A stretch of 64,000 bases of DNA from Posidonia oceanica. Lineage: Eukaryota > Streptophyta > Magnoliopsida > Alismatales > Posidoniaceae. This document shows, one piece after another, positions 36,560 to 47,800 of this stretch. A model generated the notes under the pieces. That model was not told the origin of the DNA. It saw nothing but the letters and a program-made list of their open reading frames with translations, and did not search any database. A program made the translations under genes and the position numbers. Within the stretch, counting starts at the first letter, position 1. Every line of letters begins with the position of its first letter. The stretch covers positions 32,666,001 to 32,730,000 of the forward strand of contig JAZBRS010000049.1 of assembly GCA_037176725.1 (NCBI GenBank). The letters are read 5' to 3'.

Positions 36560-38608
36560 TGTAATATTCTGATTTTCCATATTATAATTTGAGTTAATTA
36601 TTTTTGGAAAATCATTCCCTGTTGTCTGTGGTGTGTTGGTATTTGTGTGTCTTTAGTGATTTTGTTTCTGGCTCCTTAGAGTTGTGCGGTTTGGCCGAGA
36701 GAAAGTAAAGGCTTGAGTGCAAGGAAGTTGGGGACTTGTTTGAGATTTGTGAAAAGAGAGGGAGGGAAATGCAATTTCTTCATTTTCTCCCCCACACGTG
36801 CCCTCTTTCCTTTCTTCTTTCCCTTCTTTCTTTCTTTTCTTCCTCATTTTCCACCACCATCGACAACTGCTGCCGCCCTTGTGGATCGCCGGCGGTCAGA
36901 GGAGGAAAAGGAGGAGAGGCCAGTGCTTGGAGGAGGAGCGGAAGGCGAGCCAGAGAGGAGGCTGGTGCTCGTCGGCCGGAGGAGGTGGAGTTGCTCGCCG
37001 GCGACCGGAGTGGAGGAGAAGACCTCACCGAAGTGGTGCGTGTTCTCCCCCTCGAATTCTTCCTAGAATCCATGTCTAAATGCTTTGAATGCCTGTGATC
37101 TTGCTATGCCATGATTATTATAGGATTTTATCGTGGATTTCGTGGTTTTTGGTTGAATGTGGCTTGAGAGGGGTTTTGGTTCGTTTTGAACCTCTAAGCT
37201 TTGCGATTTTATATCTTGATGTATAATGCATGGATTGGTTTGATTTTTGTGCTCAAGTGTAGAGCACGACCAAGGCTTTGATTTTAATATTTACTCGTGA
37301 TTTGTGGATTTTTGTGGTGGAATCGATTGAGGTTCCAAGTTCGAGCGATTTGGTTTGAGTACTGTTTTTATTTTCAGAAATTGTCCAGAACAGTACACCG
37401 TTTTCGAACGGTATGTCGATTTCTGTAGAAAATCGGTACACCGGTCCATATCGGTTTTCCGTTTTGCTGTCAGATTTAGATCAGAACTTAGAAACGGTCA
37501 ACCGGTTGATTTGGATTTACCGAATCAGGGATTTTCGGTAGACCGGTGACAATTCCGATATGCCATTTTAGGTCTGAAATCTGAACTTGGACCCAGGTTT
37601 CGGTCGACCAGTGGATTTTGGTCTTCCGAATCAAGAGAAAGATGGTTTCTAAAGAAGAAAGATTTGGATTTTCAATGCATTTGGCTTTATTATGATTTGA
37701 GATGGTTTTATAGATGTTTTGATGAGATGTGAGATTTGTGGATTATAAGAAATGATTTTGAAAAGATTTCCAAAAGATTTTGAAAAAGAAATGCATGTTT
37801 GTAAAAAGAGTTTGGAAATGGTTTCCGTGGTTTTGGAAGGACTAATAAACCGAAGCTTCAGGGCCCGTTGAAACAGACGGATTACCCTCTGTGCCGGTGC
37901 TGGCTGGGGCTGGAGTTGGAGTCCCCAGACGCTCGAGCACCAAAGGGCGCCAGAGTGCATAATCCCGTGTTGATAATGATGTTGATCATGTAAATGATCT
38001 TGATATAAATTGAGGGCTAAGTTCCCGGGGCTGATTGTTCTCCCACACGGGGTAGTCTTCCGCGGCATTGCAGCCGAGAGATGCGTGTGTCATCTACAAC
38101 TGCTTGTGGCTGGTGTCATTCACCTGTGGCTAGGGTGTTCGATTTGATTTGGAATCGATGCGTGTGTAAATGTGGATTTGTGATGGATTTGAGAATGCAT
38201 ATTTTTGTAGAAAATATGGATAGCTTTATAAAAGCATGTGACTTTCATAAAATGAATGTTATGCTTTTAAATAGCATGGATTACCGTGGTTTATGATGAT
38301 TTTGGATTTTTATTGCCTAGTTGATATTTTGCTTCCGTTTGTCGTGGTTTTGGGTGGCACGTACTAGGTGACTTAGATGTCACTCACGTGTGTTTTGTTT
38401 GGTTTTCAGGTGCAGAGTCGAGGTACAGTCCGGCCTGGTACATGTTTAGGAGCTACCTAGCCGCACACTAGGAATCTAGGGAGTATTATAAAAGTTTTGT
38501 AAAAGTTTTAAATTTATTCTCAAATATAATTAAATGATTATTTATTTAATGCTTGTTTGAATAATATTTGGGTAGTTGATGCTATTTTAGTCGCACTGGG
38601 GCGTGACA
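36560..38608. mobile_element. Solo LTR B (2,049 bp, Ty3-gypsy-like) inside the copia-2 right LTR
   Basis: The unit starts TGTAATATTCTGATTTTCC and ends CTGGGGCGTGACA, flanked by AGATG (36555-36559) and AGATA (38609-38613), a 5-bp duplication with one mismatch. Comparison with the intact copia-2 LTR shows the insertion point within AGAGATGAGTATAAGGGC. The CTGGGGCGTGACA end resembles Tekay/Del-type chromovirus LTRs (from memory). Open frames on both strands at 36713-37098 are GC-rich and uncharacterised. Repeated ACCGGT-type words occur at 37380-37560. Confidence 0.88.
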
Positions 38609-38679
38609 AGATAAGTATAAGGGCATTACAGGTATTGTGCATAACGAAGAATACTCTGGAACATACAGAAAGAATCAAG

Positions 38680-39458
38680 TTTTTTTTGCAAACGGTAAGC
38701 AAATATATTAGATATAAACTTGGCTATGAGTACCACTGCCAAGTAAGCAAAAAAAACAAGTTTTAAGTTACATGATCCCCCAAAAATAACAGGGATACAA
38801 CTAGCAATAGGGAAGTCCCAAAAGATTAAAGTTTTACAGCCCATAATCTCAACATAAACCAAAAAGATATATTGTCCAATCTTACAACAAAATAAAATCA
38901 AATCCCGACAATAAGTCAATTGCCGGAACCAGTGAACGTCGGGGCTAAAGGATCATAAGCAGCCTCAGCAAGCTGGGTAGAAGCATCAAGCGCTGGAACA
39001 GTGACACAATACCAATGGAGGAGGCAATATCATGTGCAGCCTGGGAAGCTTGTGCCTGATCCCACTCATGTTGCAGATACTGGATGACATGGGAGAATGC
39101 CTTAGAGTCATGTCCTGTGAGAAGGGAATCTGTCCAAGAAATCAACAAAGTGATAATCTAAAATATCAGTGAAAGAGAAACTCTACCATGGTTTCTAAAG
39201 ATCATTGAGTTCCTATTTAACCATAAGTACCAAATAATCTTTAACACCAACATGTTCCAACAGCGGCTATTTAAATTGAATTTAACTAAGGCAAATTATG
39301 AGAAAATTTGATCAATATGTAAATCATTCAAGCAAAAAGAATTATGTATGAAAAAAACCCACACTCCTTAGCAACTTGGTACTATAAAAAGATATACATA
39401 GTTGACTCTATTGTATAGCCACAAAAGACACAAACTAATGATCCCAACAGAAGACATG
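38680..39458 (-). mobile_element. 5'-truncated LINE (L1-type) with poly(A) tail
   Basis: A 779-bp insert begins on the plus strand with a T-run (minus-strand poly(A)) and is flanked by a 12-bp direct repeat GAAAGAATCAAG (38668-38679 and 39459-39470), the variable-length duplication of target-primed reverse transcription. Near its 5' end the minus strand reads KIIWYLWLNRNSMIF, which resembles the C-terminal tail of plant L1 reverse transcriptases. The rest is 3' UTR-like. It interrupts the last part of the copia-2 right LTR. Confidence 0.8.
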
Positions 39459-40838
39459 GAAAGAATCAAGTGATTCCTACAAATTCCACCAAAGATAATG
39501 TGGCTGGGAAAGGTTGCGTGGCTTCGAGGTCATTGATGAAGTCAAGGAAATGATAGAGAAACAATGCAAGGGCGTCGTTGACTCGTTTCATGTGCGGATA
39601 TTCTAGCGTTGGCTGCAAGTGATTCTGTCTTTTTTGTAAGGGAAAAAATTAAAAAATTCCAACTTTGTTGTCCTTTTCTCATTCAATCATTCATTCCAGA
39701 GAACTAGGTTCCCATCATGCATTAGCATTCAACGGTACGATTTGCATCGACTTAGATTTCTTCTTCTTCCTCTAAGAATCTGTTTGTGGTTTAGGCGGGA
39801 GGTCCTTGTTATCCCATACCTATGGGAAGGAAGGATGGCAGAAGATCCAAAATACAAGACACGGTCAATCTGCCACCACCATTTCTGCACAGCACAGGCC
39901 TTATCAATATGTTTGGGATGCATGGTTTCACCATTCAGGAGATGGTCGCCTTAAGTGGTAACATATGGCACCAATAGTTTAGCTAATTTCAGAAATTATA
40001 TAATTTATAATTTGTGCCTTTGATTCATGTTATAGAATCCAAAATTTATAAATTTCTATTTTCTTAGGTAACATTTGGTAACGTTTTTTTTTCTCTTCAG
40101 TGAATTTGAAAAAGTTGGTTTTTTTTAAACTGCTTCCTTTAAGAATTTATTTGGGAACTTATCTGTAATAAGATAATCTTGTTTGGATGCAATAACCAGT
40201 AAAGTAACGTTTTTCCATGCAATGACCAAATTACCCTTCATATGTATGCCAATCTATAATATGAAATGGCCCACACAAAAAAGCAACCATAATATGAAAT
40301 AGCTACATTTGAACATTTTTATGACATTGCAATCAAACAAATTTTCTAGCAAAAAAATTCAACAAATATCTACCATAAATTACACAAATATCTCCTCTAA
40401 TATAACAAAATTCCTGATAAATAAAAACTAGAAAATCTTTGAACAACCTTATTGTCAACATCATCCTCAACAAATATCTGCCATAAATTATACAAATATC
40501 TCTTGCAGCCATAACTTCTCGCAAAATAATTCAATACAAGTAGGACAAATCTTGTTTGCTTCAACTTTAAATAACCTTATTATTAACATCATCGTCAACA
40601 ACTACACGAACAAAATGTTTGTAGTTAACAACAACATCTGTGTCATAAATTACACAAATATCTAGCATAAATTAATTAACTAGAAATTGATATAAATTCA
40701 ACAAACAACTGACTAAAAATAGAGTAGCATATAAAATAACTGTTGTTTTTTTCTTGAAGAACAATTCTTGACAATACCAATTCCTAATAAAAAACAAACT
40801 TTAACAAGTAGTTCAAAAGAAATTCAAATAAAGATGAT

Positions 40839-41640
40839 CTACTTATGAAGCTTCCCAGTAGACCAAAGTACCCAACGGGTTCTCTCGTTTGTATCCTCCA
40901 TGAGTACAAACAATTCTCTAATTACAAGCTTTGTTAAAAGCTGTCTCGCAGTCATGTACTCGAAACTATTTTTATCAACCATAGTTTCGTTCAATTGCTT
41001 GAGGCAAGTTTCAATTGAAAATCTCTCCTCTTTGGCTTTACGCGCAGCTTCCCTTGCATTTGCAGCCTCTTCTTTTACCTTGGCAAATTGTGTCCTTTCT
41101 TTTGAAACATTAAGGAATTCACGAGTTAAATCAATCTTTTCACTCAAAACTTTGAAGACATGTTTAATTTCTTCATTATTGTTTTCATCTTTGGAAGCCT
41201 TCCTTTGTTTAGGGACTGATTCTTGAGACAATGCAGTTTGTCGTTTACTACTTTCCAGTGTCACAGATGTGGTTTCTTCTTCTTAAGTAACACCATCAAT
41301 TTCTTCCTCACTGCCAACCATTTCAGTCGCGGTAGTACTACCTGCCTCCTTGATCGATGTGCTTGGAATTTGAACATATTTCCCTGTGGCTGCATTTCCT
41401 TTGAAAAGTATGTCAAGTAATTCCACATGTGCCAGCACATGTCCATCCCTAAATTTCTCTGCTCCAGGATTAGCCTAGCAATACCAAATCATGGATAAAA
41501 CAAAAAACATTACAATATTGAAAGTATCATAAGAAAATTACTTAAACAAGAAAAACTAAACAACGATCATAAGCAACATAAATTTATACCTTCGCAAATA
41601 ATTTCCACCATTCATCATCTTGAGCGACCTCTCTATCTAA
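40839..41640 (-). CDS. Harbinger ORF1-like Myb/SANT protein, truncated or fused
   Basis: The minus strand reads REVAQDDEWWKLFAKV at about 41632-41597, the typical end of the Myb/SANT-like domain of plant Harbinger ORF1 proteins. It is followed, after a gap that may be an intron, by fragments at 41446-41261 and 41264-40839. The latter (141 codons from MTLESSKRQTALSQESVPKQ) is Lys/Glu-rich and helical (ERTQFAKVKEEAANAREAAR), ending in WVLWSTGKLHK. ORF1 proteins help the transposase bind DNA and enter the nucleus. The N-terminal SANT helices are missing, apparently lost in the deletion that joined it to the transposase fragment. Confidence 0.6.
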
Positions 41641-42076
41641 AAATGGCACATAATTTCAACAAAATATTGGGCATAACATGACAATTGTCGAGACAATTCC
41701 TATAGTGTGAGTTCAACATGTTTCGAACAATTTGATGACTAGTATAGGGACAAGTGTGCACCGGATTTCTCAATACTACGCCTTGATTATGATTCTCAAT
41801 TCGCTCTATCAATAACCTAATGAGAATGTCTTCCTCCTCTTCAATGTCAAAAAACATTCTTGAAATAAATTCAAAGAACTCTTCTTCTTCTTCACTTTCC
41901 ACTTCTATTTCAACTAGTTCTTCGTCTTCTTCTTCCTCTTCTTCACCCATTAACAAGGATTGAATGTCATAATCAAATGGATCGTTCATCCTATATAAAA
42001 TCAATAAAACAGCTTTAATATCATTCAATAGAGATTCGAAAAATGGTACACAATATATCAAGAAGGCATTATTCAC
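41633..42076 (-). pseudogene. N-terminal fragment of a Harbinger-type transposase
   Basis: It contains MNDPFDYDIQSLLMGEEEEE, a long acidic stretch, FEFISRMFFDIEEEEDILIR, and NPVHTCPYTSHQIVRNMLNS followed by NILLKLCAIF. This is the pre-catalytic region commonly seen in plant PIF/Harbinger nucleases (R-P-HTS-Y-GH-like block). The DDE domain that should follow is absent and the frame stops at 41633 beside the Myb/SANT tail. Confidence 0.7.
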
Positions 42077-42559
42077 TCACATATCATAACAAGAAAAATT
42101 ATGTCGTGAGCAATAATGGAAATCACAGAATAATATGTTTGACAGTAAGATCAGGTTATGTATATATAGTAAATAAAAATGAATGTATGCTAATATAACA
42201 CAATATTCAAGTCTCTGAAATCAATTTTTTCGTTTACCATAGGAAATGCAACCTGATTGGTCAAAGTTGTATTTAAAAAAAAAGGCTCTCTAAAATGCCA
42301 TATTGAGTTACATGATGTATATCATGTACTTTGGAAGAGAAATAAGAGAAAATCCACAATTTGATCATGCGATGCACATTGAAAAGTATCAGTCTGAAAT
42401 ATGATATGTTGAGAAGTATCAATTTGCTCAATAATCTGTGCTTTTGATAAATAGAATCCAAAATAATGTTGAGAATACATAAATATCGAGTAGTGGCATG
42501 CCATATATACCAGGCTTCGTAGTTGACAAACAAAAAAAAAGATCACGGTGGAAGCAAGA

Positions 42560-42860
42560 GTGGTGGTGGAAGGCATTATTCAAGATAGGAACTTCGGTCT
42601 ACCTTTGTCGACGTCCTCCTCCACCTGCAATCACGGTGCCGCCTCCGATCGGAGCTTCAGTTGCCTCCAACTGCGCCGCCGACGTGAGAAAGGGAGAAGG
42701 GTGCTGGACTCCCGCCTACAACTGCGTCGCGGGAGGAAAGGGAGAACGGCCAATCGGAGCTTCAGTTGCCTCCAACTGCGTCGCAGGAGAGAAAGGGAAA
42801 GGGATAATCGGGAGAGAAAGGGAGAGGAAGGGACGGGACTCAGGAGAGAAAGGGAGGGTT
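42560..42860. repeat. GC-rich leader with internal duplication in the Harbinger element
   Basis: The segment GATCGGAGCTTCAGTTGCCT with CCAACTGCG(C/T)CGC occurs at about 42637 and, as AATCGGAGCTTCAGTTGCCT, at about 42752. A related ACAACTGCGTCGCGGGAGGA lies between. It lies upstream of the minus-strand transposase start, consistent with a 5' leader or promoter. Plus-strand open frames here are repeats, not genes. Confidence 0.6.
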
Positions 42861-43130
42861 TTAGGTGTTTTATGTTTTGGTTTTTTTGTAATTTCGTTAT
42901 TTCAAAGAGGGTAAAATAGGAAATAAAGTAGAAAGAAGTTGGCTTTTCTCAAAAAAGCTCTCTCAGCTAGTTTTTTGTTTTTGGCGTATTTTATGAGTTT
43001 TACATATGAAAAAAATGCTAGCGTTTTTCAATAAGCTAGCTTTTTTTTTTCTTGTTTGGTTCAACTTTTCATCTAAACCAGCTTATTGTAAATACACCAA
43101 AGCAAATAATCGTTACCAAATGTGGCCTTA

Positions 43131-44026
43131 GTATCTGTATGAGACTGAGTAACCCTCAGGATTCCGTTTCAAAAACAAAAGTTCGATGAAAGCATATGTA
43201 GTATGTAACGTCCACACACATATAGACTAGCGGAAGCATATAACAACGGCTCTGTGTATGTGTAAACATTGTAAACAGATAAAAAAGAATAGTTAAAGTA
43301 TTATCATATTTATTACAACTCTTAAATCTGTCTGTTACAATTCTATTACATAACTTGGAATTTAACATAAAGCTAAAACTATATTCTCTTGGGTCCCATG
43401 TGTATTTCATTGAGCCATAGTATTTACAATGTAAATCCAAGCTAAGCAACTCTACAACCCATGATTACTTGCAATAGACAACAATATAGTATGAGTTTAT
43501 GAAAAAATCAGTGTAAATGGGATCTTAACTTAACACCTACCAAACAAACTCATGATAAGTTCTTTGTTTTCAATTTCAGTTCCTTTCAATCTTTTAATAG
43601 ATTACTTGAACCACCTACCGTTGGCAACGCGGTCTTCCAGTTGGTATGCAACCTATCCTCACTCACGTTATTACATATTCTCTTACATACTTGGTTCATT
43701 AGTGAGGACCTTGTATACCAACTGGTGTCAGTTAGTACATATCAGATCTGATAACACTAACTTCGTCAAGTTAGTGCCTTTCATAGTGGACTTATCGTTG
43801 CCCTGAGATCCTTAAAAGGATCCAACACTAAACCTCATTAGACCAGTGCATTCCCTCCTTAGGGTCATTACTTCAAGAATCATATGCCAAAACCTTGTTC
43901 TGTCTCTTACATACCTTATCTTGAGAGACACTTGAATTATTTATCTTTTCCATTTGAATGGACTAATCTTAATTCTTTATAAATCTAGGGACTTGACTAT
44001 AAAATTTCATTATGCTTAATAACAAT
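43131..44026. other. No recognisable gene; possible decayed LTR sequence
   Basis: The stretch between the Harbinger element and the orphan hAT end has no gene family. A start TGTAACGTCCACAC (43205) followed by GACTAGCGGAAGCATATAAC is reminiscent of some gypsy LTR starts, but no matching end, partner or target duplication was found. The missing last peroxidase exon is not here either. Confidence 0.35.
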
Positions 44027-44859
44027 TAGGGGTGCGCACGGTTCGGTTCGGTTTTGACAAGAATCATGAACCGAACCGTACTTATCGGTTCTGACTATAT
44101 TAGAACTGAACCAAACCATGTAGGTACTTAGAACCAAACTGGACTGAACCGTCAAAAAGTCGGTCAGTTTGATTCATGATTTTCAATCTAAATATCTATC
44201 AAAACATGATTCAACAATATTATTTTTTGATAATGAGAGTTGCAACCAAGACACATAATACTGCAACCAAGATACATGATTACATATTACATAATACTGT
44301 AACCAACAATCCAACATGTTCGGTTCAACAATATCTTTATCGTCTTTGAAATTCCAAAATGACTAATCAGTTTTATGAAAAAAAAAGAAATTGAAAACAA
44401 GCAATTAGCAAAACATCAAGGGTACAAAATTATCCCATATGAGCAAATATAGCAAAGTATCTTCTCTTTTAGTTCAACCAGTATTCATTTGGAGATAATG
44501 TATGAAAACAAAAGGACCACGGACCCGAACACGACGGCAGCAGCTAGAGGAGTGGAGCACCGACCACAGACCACCCAAGCTTTGAACGATGCTCTACGTA
44601 GAAAACGAAGACTCAACACGACGGTACAGTCAGCACGATGATACAGTCGACACGACGGCGAATGACACAGTCAGCACTCGGCACTCGCACTCTGCCACTC
44701 TCGATTTGGGAAATGGAAAGTTAGGGACTTAGGATTTTGAGGATTGAAATAACAAATGCTTTTATATTACTTCGAATAAAAATAAATGGTGGAGATTTAA
44801 ACCCATTTAATCCAATGGTAGATGAAAGGTAGATATATATATATATATATATATATATA
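44027..44859. mobile_element. Orphan hAT-like terminus and leader (truncated)
   Basis: TAGGGGTGCGCACGGTTCGG is a typical plant hAT terminus followed by repeated GGTTCGGTT/GAACCGAACC words. Downstream, at 44520-44700, is a leader with CACGACGGTACAGTCAGCAC-type repeats. No transposase coding sequence and no inverted end (CACCCCTA) occur before MULE-2 starts at 44860, so it is a fragment or its other end lies beyond MULE-2. Confidence 0.5.
44828..44859. repeat. (TA)n microsatellite at the MULE-2 left border
   Basis: About 14 TA dinucleotides immediately precede GGGAAGAGTTCAG. TA-rich targets are common for MULEs, and the run may hide the 9-bp target duplication. Confidence 0.9.
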
Positions 44860-47800
44860 GGGAAGAGTTCAGTTACAAACTTGTCCTTAAAATAATAAAT
44901 AAGCCACTAATCTCATCCGTTAGATCTTTTAATCAAAGCATCTTAGCTGATTCAATTTAAAACTAATGTGGTGACGATAACCAATGCCAACCTCGTTTTC
45001 CGTGCGTTCTTTTTCATTTAAACAAAAAATCTTTTGGTCAAACTCTCTCCCATACCCCCAAAAAAATCTCTTCCCTTCCAAACCCTAAATCGCCCCCCGA
45101 CGATCACTTCCGACGATCCCTGGACTCGGGCGCTACCGACGATCTCTTCTCTTCACCTCTCTCACATCGTACAACTCGTGCCGACGATCCCTGGACTCGT
45201 GCGCTACCAACGATCTCTTCCCTAGGAACCGACAATCTACGGAATCACTTCAGTCGTTTTCCTAGGGCACTAACGACGATGTCCGGACTCAACACCGACG
45301 ATCTCTGGACTCACTCCCGTCGATCTACGGAACTCTCTAAAAGGTGAAGATCTCTGAGTCTCTCTATATGATCTCCAGACTCACTCCCGATAATCTGAAA
45401 TTTCTTATTTTAGAAACAGATTTTTTTTTTTTTGGAATGTTTCAGAATCTTAGGACGATGTATGTTTTTTTTTCTCAATGCATGGTATAAAACTGAAATT
45501 TCTAGTAAAGAAACTGAAATTTCGCTAGGTTTGTATCCCCCACATGTACTTTCAATGTCCATACGCATAGTATGGAACCCCATCATAGAAGGTCGTCGTA
45601 ATAGATACTTGAACCACCATTGTGGCTTTCCTTTAGGTTTTAGCCTAGAGTGGTGCAAGGAATATTTTGAAAGGAGAGGATTTCGTGTTTGAGGAAGATG
45701 AAATAAGGCAAGTTATCGTATGTTGTTTCTTGGGTACCTAATATTTATCAGGGCGGTTGATGGAAGCATCTTTTTTAACGAGAAGAACGTTGCCACTGAT
45801 TATAGTGCATTCTAACAAGTGATCAATTAATTTAACATGTATATAGTTTCGTAATGGTCCCCAACAGATTCTTTTGCTAATTTAAGTTGCTTGACGCAAC
45901 AACCATTCTTTTAAGTTTCATCTTGGACAGGTGAAGTTTTAATGCTGACCTAGAGATTCTTGGAAGTTAAGACTTGACAATTGAAATTAAGTATAGTTTT
46001 GTTTAGTTAAAACTTTATATTTGCAATCTACTCCTAATTAGTAAAAGGAAGTTATATATGTCCTTGAATCTATTACATTTCTAGATTAGCTTACATGATT
46101 GCAACTTCAGTATAACAATCATTATAAAGTTAATCCTAAGATGATGGTGACACATATACTGAAATTTCTAGTAAAGAAACTGAAAATTCTAGTATAAAAC
46201 TGAAATTTCTAGTATAAAACTGAAATATCTAGTAAATAATTGAAATTTCAGAATCTGGCATTTTTTTGCGCAAATTATTGTAATTGTTACCATATAAATT
46301 TCAGTATCTAGCATATATTTCAGTGTTACAATTTAAATTTCGGTTTCTGACATAGTATTGTGATACATATTTCAGTGTTACCATTTAAATTTTAGTTTCT
46401 GGCATTGTTTTGTGCTAAATCTTGTATTGTTACCTTATACAATTCAGTATTAAGAAAAATATTTCAGTTTTACCATATAAATTTCAGTATATGATAATGT
46501 TTCACTGAAATATTTCCTAAACACTGAAATCTAATCAACAATACTATATTTGTTTTTGTATTGCTTATTTTTATGTTCATTAGTATCCTTCTAATAAGAA
46601 AGTTAGTGACATAACTTCTTTCAGTTTCGAATTGGGACTCACACAAGAAATTCAAAAGAGTAGTCCTTCAAAAAACACAAGAAGGCAACTTGCATTGAGG
46701 ACATCACATTGTAGACCACAAGTTGGTGTTGAGGCCTCAACATCCTCTATGAGGCCAACAACAAGAAGAAAAATGCTTGCTTACAAAAGAGGACAGCATA
46801 TCACCAACATAGAATCTAAAAAAAAGAACAAGAAAGTCAACATTTCATATCAAGAAGATGAAGGTAACTCTCATATATCATTGGTAAATTTCAATATTAT
46901 TACAATTTCGTTATCTATTTTTTGTGTCATGTTTATTTATTTTAGTGTCATATTAAAATCTTTCAGTGTCATATTAAAATATTTCAGTGTCAAGTTAAAA
47001 CAATTTGATTGTCATGTGTCTAAATTATATTTAGATGCTTCTAAATTTTAGTGAAAAATTCCAAGTTTCTATAAATAGGAGTAATGTATATATAATTTAG
47101 TGTAATTATCTATATTTAAGTGTCATGATACTCTATTTCAATTTGATGTTTCTATATTATAGTATCATGTATATATATTTCAATGTCATATCTCTTTATT
47201 TCAGTATATTCTTCCAAATTTTCAGTTTCTGTTTTTTATATTTCAGACATTGATGATGAAGACAATTCAGACAATAAAGGAAAGAAGAAAATCAAAAAGA
47301 TATTGTATGATTGTAAGTTTCACATATATAAATTATAGATATTAAATACATTTTTTCAGACTAGTTTCTTTCTACAGTTTCTTACTATACTTTTTTGTTT
47401 ACAGCAAAAGCAAGAATCCAACAAAGATGTGTGCCTTCTTCCTACCACAAGCTTATGGATAAAATCATTTTATCATATACTAATTTGGCAATGATATCTA
47501 ATTCACCTTTCAACAAATTTTTTGATTTACCAAGGTCTAGGGTAAATGTATATGTTTTAGACACAATAATAGGAAACTACCTTGGAGAGAATTCCTTTTT
47601 GGTGAATGGGGAGAAAATGGATTTTACAAAAGTTAAGTTTGTGGAGATTCTAGGACTACCAATAGGAATAGAATCAATAGAAATAAATTATAATATAGAA
47701 GACACACTAGAGATTGAGAAGCTATTCCCATCGAAAGACAACATCGTGAGATGGGAAATAAAAAAAGTGATTGAAAAAGTGATGTGTGATAGGAGCCATT

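Larger units (their letters stand above)
33203..39481 (-). mobile_element. Ty1-copia retrotransposon (copia-2) with nested insertions
   Basis: Left LTR 33203-33354 is preceded on the minus strand by a polypurine tract (TTTAGTTTGAGGAGGAG). The right LTR begins at 36486 beside the primer site TGGTATCATC. It is split into three pieces (36486-36559, 38609-38679, 39459-39481) by a solo LTR and a LINE. The right edge ends CCTACA, matching TTACA in the left LTR. Flanks read GATTC (33198-33202) and AATTC (39482-39486), a target duplication with one change. The internal part keeps gag start, reverse transcriptase and RNase H only; protease and integrase are deleted. It sits antisense in peroxidase exon 2. 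Confidence 0.92.
32855..39957 (+). pseudogene. Class III (secretory) peroxidase pseudogene
   Basis: Exon 1 (32855-33073) encodes a signal peptide (MASAAYMLEVLILVVLLTSS), the mature start LSIGYYDWSCPGVEML and the distal haem motif LSAGLLRMHFHDCFVE with the catalytic Arg and His. Exon 2 starts at 33174 (GCDAS) and is broken after 33202 by copia-2. It resumes at 39482 with DNVAGK, LRGFEVIDEVKEMIEKQC and SCADILALAASDSVFF, ending at a GT donor (39636). Exon 3 (39795-39957) gives AGGPCYPIPMGRKDGRRSKI and HGFTIQEMVALSG. The final exon with the proximal haem histidine is not found; a Harbinger element lies in the following intron. Besides the insertion, exon 2 has a one-base frameshift before LRGFEV and an 8-base insertion at 39580-39587. 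Class III peroxidases act in the cell wall or vacuole with hydrogen peroxide; this copy cannot. Confidence 0.93.
40067..43127 (-). mobile_element. Non-autonomous PIF/Harbinger transposon (3,061 bp)
   Basis: Terminal inverted repeats GGTAACATTTGGTAACG (left) and GGCCACATTTGGTAACG (right, reversed) with a TTA duplication on both sides (40064-40066 and 43128-43130). Inside, on the minus strand, are the N-terminal part of a Harbinger transposase and a Myb/SANT-like ORF. The DDE nuclease domain is missing. It inserted in the intron after peroxidase exon 3. Subterminal sequence is AT-rich with repeated TACACAAATATCTCC-type words at 40370-40510. Confidence 0.9.

Noticed and set aside
36713..37098. 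Overlapping open frames of 93-120 codons on both strands
   Set aside because: They fall inside solo LTR B in a purine-rich, GC-rich patch; all frames are low complexity.
43204..43230. Start of another gypsy LTR (TGTAACGTCC)
   Set aside because: No matching end, partner or target duplication could be found.
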